Below, piece after piece: positions 24,352-30,292 of a stretch of 30,292 bases of DNA (position 1 is the first letter of the stretch; each line of letters opens with the position of its first letter). The notes beneath the pieces are model-generated. The model searched no databases and was not told the DNA's origin. It saw only the letters and a list, made by a program, of their open reading frames with translations. The DNA is from an uncultured Eubacteriales bacterium (GTDB taxonomy: Bacteria > Bacillota > Clostridia > Christensenellales > CAG-917), in contig URUQ01000005.1 in the NCBI GenBank assembly GCA_900551145.1, positions 1 through 30,292 of the forward strand, written 5' to 3'. A program made the position numbers and the translations under genes.

Positions 24352-24864
24352 TTACGCTTTTTGTACGAAAGACACTTTTTTCATTTTTTGTTCCACGACG
24401 GGTCTGTCGTTGTAATCCGTTTGCACCTCGGCAATGCGGTCGACCGCGTCCATACCCTCAACGACTTTACCGAACGAAGCGTATTGTCCGTCGAGGAATT
24501 TCGCGTCCGCGTGACAAATAAAGAATTGAGAAGATGCAGAGTTATAAAACTGACTGCGCGCCATAGATATAACGCCTCTTTCGTGCGAGAGCGGATTGTT
24601 CACGCCGTTGACTCTAAACTCTCCTTTTATCGTCTCTTTGCTTCCGCCCGTGCCTGTGCCTTTGGGGTCTCCGCCCTGTATCATAAAGCCGGATATGACG
24701 CGGTGGAAAATAAGTCCGTCGTAAAAGCCTTCACCTACGAGTTTTTGAAAGTTCTTCACCGTTACGGGAGCTACGGACGGCATAAGTTCCACGACGATCT
24801 CGTCACCGTTTGCCATCGTGATTTTTACGTATTCGGTCGTATTATTAGTATCGATAAATGCCAT
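24352..24864 (-). CDS. Peptidyl-prolyl cis-trans isomerase (cyclophilin)
   Basis: This is a cytoplasmic cyclophilin-type prolyl isomerase of 170 residues that assists protein folding. The core motif FHRVISGFMIQGGDP (53-67) contains catalytic R55 and F60/Q63, and SQFFICHADAKFLDGQYASFGKV matches the second signature when taken in two parts. There is no signal peptide. I chose the ATG at 24864 because AGAGG lies 6 bases upstream; a GTG two codons earlier is less likely. It begins 48 bases after the flavoprotein gene and may be on its transcript. Confidence 0.95.
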   Translation of the reverse strand: MAFIDTNNTTEYVKITMANGDEIVVELMPSVAPVTVKNFQKLVGEGFYDGLIFHRVISGFMIQGGDPKGTGTGGSKETIKGEFRVNGVNNPLSHERGVISMARSQFYNSASSQFFICHADAKFLDGQYASFGKVVEGMDAVDRIAEVQTDYNDRPVVEQKMKKVSFVQKA

Positions 24865-24912
24865 AAACACCTCTTTATATATAGTTTTTGTGCAAATAAA
24901 CTGCGTTTTTCG

Positions 24913-26121
24913 TTATAGACTGTTTTTTGCGATTGCCGTTGCAACCGCCTTTGCGCTTGAAAACGCCCATTGCAAATTGTATCCTCCGCAGTCACCGTCA
25001 ACGTCGAGTGCTTCACCGATTGCATAAGCGTTTTTTACTTTGAGCGACATAAGATTTTCATCAAATTCGCGCACGTCGAGACCGCCCGACATCACTTGTG
25101 CAAGGCTTGCGTCGCCAAGACCCTCAATGGTAAATTTGTAGTTCTTTACAGCGTCTGCAATCGCGCTGATTTTTCCCGCAGCAACGTCCGAAGCTTCGCA
25201 CCCCGAAGCCCATATTATGCGCTCTTGCACTTTGCTGTGAAACGTGCCAGTGAGCAATTCTCCGACGGTGAGATTATTGTCGCGCTTGCGCAAAATGTCC
25301 TCCACTTCCGCTTTGGAATACTCCGGCATAAAGTCTATCGTGAGCATATCTCCGATTTTGGCACGCCCTCTTGCAATCTCGCTCGACATATTGAACACCG
25401 CGATTCCGCTCACGCCGAAGTCCTTGAAAAGCACTTCACCCGTCTCGTAGCGGTATCCAATACGCACGCCCGCTTTTACGCGTACGCCTTGCAAACCTTT
25501 GAGAGCGTCTTTGTTGGTGCGGATAGGCACGAGAGACGGCACGTAATCGCGTACTTTGTGCCCCAACACTTTGTAAAGCGAAAGACTGTCTTTGCCGAAC
25601 GTCGCGGGAGACCCCGTGGCAAGCACCACGTTGTTCGCTTGCATTGAAAACGCCTCGTTGGGACGGTCTTCTCTGCGCACCACACCGCTCACGGTAAAGG
25701 CGTCGTTGAAAGCGTCGATATTATTCACCGCATGCGAAACGAACACGTCCACGCCGTTTCTTTCAACCGCTCGGCGCAACACGTCGAGCACGGACGCGGC
25801 ACACTCGCTGTACGGATACACGCGCTTGTCCACGACCTTGGTGAGCAAGCCCATTTTTTCAAAACTCGCAATCGTGTCGTGCGCATCGAATTTGTCGAGA
25901 AATTCTTCCACGAAACTCGGCTTGTTGTAGTGGACTATGTTCATATCGAGGTTGGTAAGATTGCACTTGCCGTTGCCCGTCGCAAGCAGTTTTTTGCCCA
26001 CGCGGTCGTTGCTTTCCACAATTGCCACTTTAAGTGCCGTAGGCAATTGCGACGCAAGAAACAATCCTCCTGCCCCTCCGCCTATAATGATAACGTCGTA
26101 ATTTTTGGTATTCATAGCCAC
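24913..26121 (-). CDS. HI0933/BaiN-family FAD-dependent oxidoreductase
   Basis: This is a flavoprotein of 402 residues. The N-terminal FAD-binding motif is GGGAGG (14-19), followed by the family signature GKKLLATGNGKCNLTN. The C-terminus has GLGDASLAQVMSGGL and the FAD-contacting YAIGEALDVDGDCGGYNLQWAFSSA, best read in halves. Members are widespread in Firmicutes as YhiN/HI0933-like proteins; one has been linked to bile-acid reduction (BaiN), but function across the family is mostly unknown. The start is uncertain: GTG at 26121 is 9 bases from AGGGTG, ATG at 26115 is 15 bases away, so I prefer the GTG. Confidence 0.9.
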   Translation of the reverse strand: MAMNTKNYDVIIIGGGAGGLFLASQLPTALKVAIVESNDRVGKKLLATGNGKCNLTNLDMNIVHYNKPSFVEEFLDKFDAHDTIASFEKMGLLTKVVDKRVYPYSECAASVLDVLRRAVERNGVDVFVSHAVNNIDAFNDAFTVSGVVRREDRPNEAFSMQANNVVLATGSPATFGKDSLSLYKVLGHKVRDYVPSLVPIRTNKDALKGLQGVRVKAGVRIGYRYETGEVLFKDFGVSGIAVFNMSSEIARGRAKIGDMLTIDFMPEYSKAEVEDILRKRDNNLTVGELLTGTFHSKVQERIIWASGCEASDVAAGKISAIADAVKNYKFTIEGLGDASLAQVMSGGLDVREFDENLMSLKVKNAYAIGEALDVDGDCGGYNLQWAFSSAKAVATAIAKNSL

Positions 26122-26257
26122 ATTCTACCACACCCTATCGCATAAATCAATTTTTTTCAAAAATTCCTCCCCGACAAAACGCAATCGCTTCTCTTGTTAA
26201 ATTCTTGCCTAATACTTTACGAAAACCTACAAATTTTGGGGAAATATCTCAAAACGC

Positions 26258-26286
26258 TTGTCAACCCCGCGAAATTAGTGTATCAT
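26258..26286 (+). promoter_or_regulatory. Promoter of tRNA-Val
   Basis: TTGTCA (26258-26263), exactly 17 bases, then TATCAT (26281-26286), 12 bases before the tRNA. Both hexamers match five of six consensus bases. Confidence 0.85.
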
Positions 26287-26298
26287 ATCACTTGCTTT

Positions 26299-26375
26299 GG
26301 AGGCATAGCCCAGTTGGTTAGAGCGCTACGTTGACATCGTAGAGGTCATAAGTTCGAGTCTTATTGTCTCCACCA
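26299..26375 (+). tRNA. tRNA-Val (anticodon GAC)
   Basis: The cloverleaf folds fully: acceptor GGAGGCA / TGTCTCC with one G-T pair, D-arm TAGCCCAGTTGGTTAGAGC, anticodon stem CTACG / CGTAG around loop TTGACAT (anticodon GAC, reads GUC/GUU), T-arm ATAAG-TTCGAGT-CTTAT, discriminator A and an encoded CCA. It is the only plus-strand gene in the window and marks the border of the mobile element. Confidence 0.95.
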
Positions 26376-26416
26376 GAACCAAACTAAAAAGAACATAAAC
26401 TTTTTAGAAAAGAGAG

Positions 26417-26445
26417 AAAGTCCAATAACGGACTTTTTCTTTTTT
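26417..26445 (+). terminator. Terminator after tRNA-Val
   Basis: AAAGTCC / GGACTTT (26417-26423 and 26430-26436), 6-base loop, followed by TTCTTTTTT. A second small dyad, CTAAAAAG / CTTTTTAG, lies between the tRNA and this stem (26384-26407). Confidence 0.85.
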
Positions 26446-26497
26446 ATATCGAAAATGTGTTTGTTTCAAATAAGCATAAAAGTAATTGCTTAAATAT

Positions 26498-28017
26498 TTA
26501 TATCATTGCTCTCACAACGATCGGGATTCTCTCGGTTTTTGCGTATCTATACCTTTTTGAGTCTATATGATGTTTTTTCTCATAAAATAAAAAGCCCTGA
26601 CTTTCGTCAAGGCCAGTGCTTATCGGGCTATTAAAGAATATCGTTACACTATCGTCGTATAAGATTACTTTGTGTACTATATTGTCTATCAGTATTTGCG
26701 GATCGTTTTTCAAATTGTCTATATTGAACGCTTTCAACTCTTCTTTCGAGAAAGTTATTTGTTGCTTGCTTTTTTCTATCGCTATCTTTTCTTCTAATTT
26801 CTGTTGCAACTGTTCAAGCTCAAACAATCGCTTGTTGGTCGTATTCGACATCAGTCCGTTTTCAACTGCGGTCACGAGATTGCCCAACGCTTTATCCGTT
26901 TTGGATTTTTCTTCAAGCAGTGATGCTAAAACGGGGCTAGATCCAATCTGCTTTGATTGCAATTCAAACAACCTGTCAACCATTGTATTTAGAGTTTTGG
27001 AATCCTTTATCGTATCTATAATGCTGTTTAGCACGATTTCTTCCAAACGATCTTTTCGTATTTGTTGTTTTTGGCAACCGTTATGAAGTTTCTTTTTGCC
27101 ATAGCACTTATAGTAGAATTCCCGATTGCCTTTTGCATTTGTTCCGCTTTCGCCTGCCATAGGGCAGCCGCAATATCCGCAAAAAAGTTTGAACCGCAAC
27201 AGATAAGGCGCAGTTTTGTTGCCTCGTCCTTTTTTGTTCCTTGCAAGACGTATTGCAACTTTGTCCATAATTTCCTGTGAGACTATTCTCGGATATATGT
27301 TGTCGTAAATAACGCCGTGTATTTCGCATATACCGGTGTATCGTCTGTTTTTCAAGATGCCGTATATGCAATTGGAAGTAAACGGAGTGCCGTTATGAGT
27401 AATTCCGAGTTCATTGAGTTTTGTTATGATTTCAGGCACTATAAGGCCTACGGAATAAAGCTCAAAGATGTATTTACAATGGCTGCTTTGTCTTCGTCTA
27501 TGGTCAAGCGTTTGTTTATCACAGTATATCCGTAAGGGACGCTTCCACCGCAGAAAAGTCCTTTCTTGCGGTTTTCGTTGAGTCCGCGAAGCACTTTCTG
27601 AGATAACTCGGCGGAATAGTATTCGGCGATGCCTATGTACACGTTTTCAAGAATAATGCCGTCCAAGTTTTTTGTGCCGTCCAAATTATCTGATGTGCGT
27701 TGTGTCGCGGATACGAGAATTTTACCCGTCTTTTTGAGTTTTTGTTTGTTTACTGCAACTTCAACGGCGTTGCGACCGAATCGGTCCAAAGCATACACGA
27801 GCACCGCATCCCAACTTGATTTTTCGCTGTCTTTCAACATCCGCTGAAAGTCCGGGCGGTTATCGTTCGTGCCTGTCATGGCTCTGTCTATGTAGGTGGC
27901 AACCACTTGCAAATCATTGTCTTTGGCGTATTTATTGCACACGTCAAGTTGACCTTCAATGGATTGCTCCGTTTGGCTATTGCTAGAGTATCTAGCGTAT
28001 ATTGCTGCTGTTTTCAT
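26498..28017 (-). pseudogene. Large serine recombinase, frameshifted
   Basis: This is a site-specific integrase/resolvase of the large serine family, split by one frameshift. The 5' part (28017-27448) has the resolvase domain with catalytic S11 (IYARYSSNSQ), DRAMTGTNDNRPDF and YALDRFGRNAVE. The 3' part (to 26498) has the recombinase domain, the zinc ribbon (FCGYCGCPM...YYKC) and a coiled-coil tail. At 27473-27475 a run of three A (minus strand) should be four: adding one base turns AIVNTSLSFIP-stop into AIVKYIFELYSVGLIVPEII, which joins both halves in one frame of about 506 residues, a normal length. GGAGA lies 13 bases before the ATG. It is either inactive or a sequencing/assembly error. It lies convergent to the tRNA, 122 bases away. 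Confidence 0.92.
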
Positions 28018-28114
28018 ATTATTGTTTTTATCTCCTTTTTTTGTGTTTATTTCGTCTTGCGACGGGAACGACAATAAACGGAAACGATGATATCTATACC
28101 ATAGTGGTTTTATA

Positions 28115-28162
28115 GGTTTGTCAAGGGGTGCGGAAGGCACTACATTTTACCCTTGACAAACC
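28115..28162. promoter_or_regulatory. 13-bp perfect inverted repeat upstream of the recombinase
   Basis: GGTTTGTCAAGGG (28115-28127) and CCCTTGACAAACC (28150-28162) are perfect complements separated by 22 bases. Each arm holds an outward-facing TTGACA. The left one could be the -35 of the recombinase promoter, but the best -10 is poorly spaced. Alternative roles are an operator or the recombinase's own crossover site. Confidence 0.6.
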
Positions 28163-28205
28163 GCAGTTTTCGTTTACGCTCCCATCGCGAAAGACGATAA
28201 AATCG

Positions 28206-29147
28206 TCAGTTTGCCTTTGGCATTTGACTTATTGTTTGCGGACTCACTTCGCCTATAATTTCACCGTCCGAAACGCAAGTGAAATTGTCGAAAAGAAGTA
28301 GTTTTTTGTCTTCGATGCCTATCCTGCACGCAACGTCTTCGTCCATAATATCGGACTTGAAATACGTAGGTAATCCGCGTGAATATACCAGCTTTTCGCT
28401 AGACTTTTCAAGGTATTTCACAATGTATCCTACGGACAAATATACGTCTTGTTTTGTGCCAAGCGGTTTGAAGTCGTTTCTACCGAACAAAGACTTAAAG
28501 TGCATGTTTATATAACTTAACTGCATTTTTCTGTTCTTTGTGCTGAAATCTCTTACTTTTTCGAGTGTGCCGATCATACCGTTTTCGGGTATGTAAAATA
28601 TGCCGTGAAAGTGCAAGCGTTGTTTTGTAGGCGAACGCTCCCAAACGCCTATATACTTCCAACCTTTACGAGATGATAAATGCTTGAAACAATTGCTTAA
28701 TTTCTTGCGAAATGTTTCTTCCGTATGCAAGGCAGAATCGTATGTGAAAGTGCAAAAATAGTTCCAATCTTGCAGGTTCACTTTACGCATAAGCCTTACT
28801 TTTCTAGCTATGGAATTTGTGTTCTTTCGCTCTATATTGACATCCACAAAATCTTGTGCGGATTGAGGGTTTTCAAAATACGGTTCTAATTGATTTTGTA
28901 TAAATTTTTTGCGCTGCTTTTTTGGTAGTTTCGCGCTCTCTTTGTATGCTTCTTCAAACAAATCTTTGGGGCTTTGAGATTGCTTTGTTTTGGCGATATT
29001 TTCATCTACATTTTCCGTATTACCTCCGCTTATGTCTTCAAGCGATTTTGCTTTTCGTTTAGGTCTTGTCGTATGCGGTATTGCGATAAAGTGGCTCCCG
29101 TCCGAATAGACTTTACACTCGGGGAACGGCATTATCTTTTTGCGCAT
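28206..29147 (-). CDS. HUH rolling-circle replication initiator (Rep)
   Basis: This looks like a rolling-circle replication initiator of 313 residues: a HUH endonuclease that would nick the origin and restart replication. The three motifs are in order: motif I FCTFTYD (131-137), the metal-binding HUH-type RLHFHGIFY with H179 and H181, and the tyrosine motif GYIVKYLEK with Y241 and Y245. The N-terminal 110 residues are basic and low in complexity. There is no helicase domain, so a host helicase would be used, as in bacterial plasmids and microvirus- or G2P-like initiators. The ATG overlaps the upstream small gene by 35 bases and has no clear Shine-Dalgarno (another ATG is 5 codons in), so translation is probably coupled. 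Confidence 0.85.
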   Translation of the reverse strand: MRKKIMPFPECKVYSDGSHFIAIPHTTRPKRKAKSLEDISGGNTENVDENIAKTKQSQSPKDLFEEAYKESAKLPKKQRKKFIQNQLEPYFENPQSAQDFVDVNIERKNTNSIARKVRLMRKVNLQDWNYFCTFTYDSALHTEETFRKKLSNCFKHLSSRKGWKYIGVWERSPTKQRLHFHGIFYIPENGMIGTLEKVRDFSTKNRKMQLSYINMHFKSLFGRNDFKPLGTKQDVYLSVGYIVKYLEKSSEKLVYSRGLPTYFKSDIMDEDVACRIGIEDKKLLLFDNFTCVSDGEIIGEVSPQTISQMPKAN

Positions 29148-29307
29148 TGACGGAAGATTGCTCTTCCAATTGCTGACGACGTTTGTCCAAAATCCGCATG
29201 AGCATTGAAACGTAGAACGCCTTTTGCTCGCTCTCGCTTAGCTTGCAGATATCCGGCTCGCCGACGGTTGTTACTTTGAGTTGGACTTGTTTTCTCTTCA
29301 ATGGCAT
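29113..29307 (-). CDS. Small protein ahead of rep, unknown function
   Basis: This is a 64-residue protein, basic at the start (MPLKRKQVQLKV) and with a helical C-terminal half rich in Glu, Gln and Arg (SESEQKAFYVSMLMRILDKRRQQLEEQ). I do not recognise it. I chose the ATG at 29307: a full AAGGAGG lies just 2 bases upstream, which is close, and the TTG two codons later would be better spaced. It overlaps rep by 35 bases, which suggests coupling. By position it may be a copy-control or accessory replication protein. Confidence 0.65.
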   Translation of the reverse strand: MPLKRKQVQLKVTTVGEPDICKLSESEQKAFYVSMLMRILDKRRQQLEEQSSVNAQKDNAVPRV

Positions 29308-29457
29308 TACCTCCTTTTTTAGTATTTTTTGCAAGAGTTGAGAAAAGGAAGTAAAGACGAAGATTTAACTTTCACGGACTTGGTTGCTACATAGGCTTTA
29401 CCTCTTTTTTCGACCTTGCGATTTTATTCATAACACAGTTGAATGGGCGTTGTACAC

Positions 29458-29563
29458 AGACAAAAGCAGTCATCTTTCTAGACTATTCCGCCCAGTTTCA
29501 AGACTCAGCCGGACTCTTCCAAGACTTGCCCATACTCTATCAAGACTCAGTTGTCCTCGCTAC
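29458..29563. repeat. Phased 21-bp iterons with TCTTGATA
   Basis: AGACT recurs at 29480, 29501, 29522 and 29543, spacing exactly 21 bases, and AGAC also at 29458. Half-units (GGACT, TACTC) fall midway, so the pattern repeats about every helical turn. On the minus strand the units read AGTCTTG(A/G)(A/T)AGAGT. One unit contains TCTTGATA (29545-29538), the core of the nick site in pC194/pUB110-type plasmid origins. Placed about 150 bp upstream of rep and its small gene, this is a good candidate for initiator binding and the double-strand origin. Confidence 0.65.
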
Positions 29564-30072
29564 ATCTTTACGTGTTGTGAACAATACACATCGTAAACGT
29601 GAGCGAATAAACAAACAAGAACACTGATGTGCGCACTTTGGACGAGTTTGAAATCGTGAGCGAACACCGTTCAAACCATGTTGTGATATGAACTACCGAC
29701 AGCGTATTATTGCCGACGTATTTTGCACAAATGGGTGTAGGTTTAGTTTCAATGGTTTTCGTGCGGTTTTGCAGGACAACTCTCGGGAGCGAGAATGGCT
29801 ACGCAATGGCTTTTGTGTGTTATGAACAGTTTTAAGTTAGCACAGAATCGTTTTTGAGCGTGAGTACATAAAATCCAACTTTATGGGAAATTATTGTTAA
29901 AAAAATGAATGTTGAGTGGGAATTTGAATGGTAAAACGCATATTAAGGTAAACTCGAGCGGCAATTCCGACGTCGAAAAGACAAAAGCAGATTTCGCAAC
30001 TTGATATAAAAAAAAGAAAAAATCCGACTATGAAAAAGAGGACAAAAAATCGCATTGCCGATGTGCGAGAAA
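29564..30072. other. Non-coding part of the mobile element
   Basis: I see no supportable gene between the iterons and the stem-loops. A small hairpin TCTCG-GGAG-CGAGA lies at 29781-29794. The rest is mixed AT-rich sequence without repeats that I could detect. Confidence 0.5.
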
Positions 30073-30115
30073 AACGGGCCCGATTCGCCAAGCGGTTTAG
30101 CGCGAACGGCCCGTT
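30073..30115. other. Long stem-loop, possible replication origin
   Basis: AACGGGCC (30073-30080) pairs with GGCCCGTT (30108-30115). Inside, TTCGC (30084-30088) pairs with GCGAA (30102-30106), leaving a 13-base loop. The GC-rich hairpin stands out in an AT-rich area and lacks a T-run. A single-strand origin or nick-site hairpin is plausible for a rolling-circle replicon. Confidence 0.55.
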
Positions 30116-30161
30116 CCGCACGGCTGCGATTTTGCCTTTTTAGGCGGTTTGTTTTTATACA

Positions 30162-30223
30162 AGGCGTATGCTTGTCTCGGCGAGGCGAAGCCGAGCCGAC
30201 TTGTTCAAGACAAGCATACGCCT
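30162..30223. repeat. 16-bp inverted repeat enclosing a second hairpin
   Basis: AGGCGTATGCTTGTCT (30162-30177) and its perfect complement (30208-30223) are 30 bases apart. Near the inner edge CTCGGC (30176-30181) pairs with GCCGAG (30190-30195). The two folds share two bases, so they may be alternatives. It could be an origin structure, an element end or a terminator-like stem. Confidence 0.65.
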
Positions 30224-30292
30224 AAGTGCCATTTGAAGTTTTCATATTTAATTTTAAGAATAAAATATTCAAGAATATGAACAGTACTAGTT

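Noticed and set aside
29384..29627. Overlapping plus-strand open frames with 7-residue repeats
   Set aside because: Two frames both show heptad-like repeats because the 21-base iterons are a multiple of three. No ribosome site; the DNA repeat explains the pattern.
29897..30121. Minus-strand open frame of 74 codons rich in Phe and Ile
   Set aside because: No ribosome-binding site, it crosses the GC-rich stem-loop and has no recognisable family features.
26299..30292. Duplicate of the tRNA-Val 3' end as an att repeat
   Set aside because: I searched by eye for the T-arm/CCA end in the last kilobase and found none. Serine recombinases need only a very short core, so its absence does not argue against integration.

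Overview
The window is a fragment of a low-to-mid GC Firmicutes genome. I think it is an uncultured gut-type clostridium, possibly Christensenellales-like. The reasons are strong Shine-Dalgarno sites, sigma-A type promoters, several lipoproteins with LVAC lipoboxes, an InlB-type repeat lipoprotein, an EFR1-type flavodoxin/ferredoxin protein and a sodium-pump decarboxylase operon. The taxonomy is inference. The first 46 bases are not genome: they are an Illumina P5 tail, an 8-base i5 index and the Nextera transposase end, so real sequence starts at base 47.

Chromosomal part (47 to about 26450). Every protein gene lies on the minus strand. Read in the direction of transcription, from high to low coordinates, the units are: a HI0933-type flavoprotein (26121-24913) and a cyclophilin (24864-24352); a GDSL/SGNH lipoprotein with a second lipoprotein (24231-22113); a four-gene Na+-pumping decarboxylase operon, oadA-oadG-biotin carrier-oadB (21835-18350), ending in an elaborate 63-nt hairpin; a GH31 glycosidase (18081-15961) whose promoter -10 is buried in a perfect palindrome; rplM-rpsI (15767-14875) behind a strong promoter and a leader that could sequester the rplM ribosome-binding site; a 700-bp non-coding block holding a 179-bp tandem repeat; an operon of epimerase with zinc-ribbon tail, EFR1 redox protein, response regulator and histidine kinase (14157-9821); and a complete oligopeptide ABC importer operon (9064-65) led by an InlB-type lipoprotein, then oppA, oppB, oppC, oppD, oppF and a small membrane protein. 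The opp unit probably runs from one TTGACA-17-TAAGAT promoter at 9147-9175.

Mobile part (about 26450 to 30292). Next to a plus-strand tRNA-Val(GAC) with its own promoter and terminator sits an element made of a large serine recombinase (broken by a one-base frameshift), a HUH-type rolling-circle replication initiator, a small protein translated just ahead of the initiator, and about 950 bp of non-coding DNA. That DNA has 21-bp-phased iterons containing TCTTGATA and two long stem-loops, which look like replication origins. It reads as an integrated rolling-circle plasmid or related replicon. Its outer boundary is not visible.

The most interesting items are the replicon with its iteron/hairpin region, the rplM leader whose loop mirrors the Shine-Dalgarno, the tandem repeat block between two terminators, the structured 3' element after oadB, and the histidine kinase whose only membrane helices are C-terminal.
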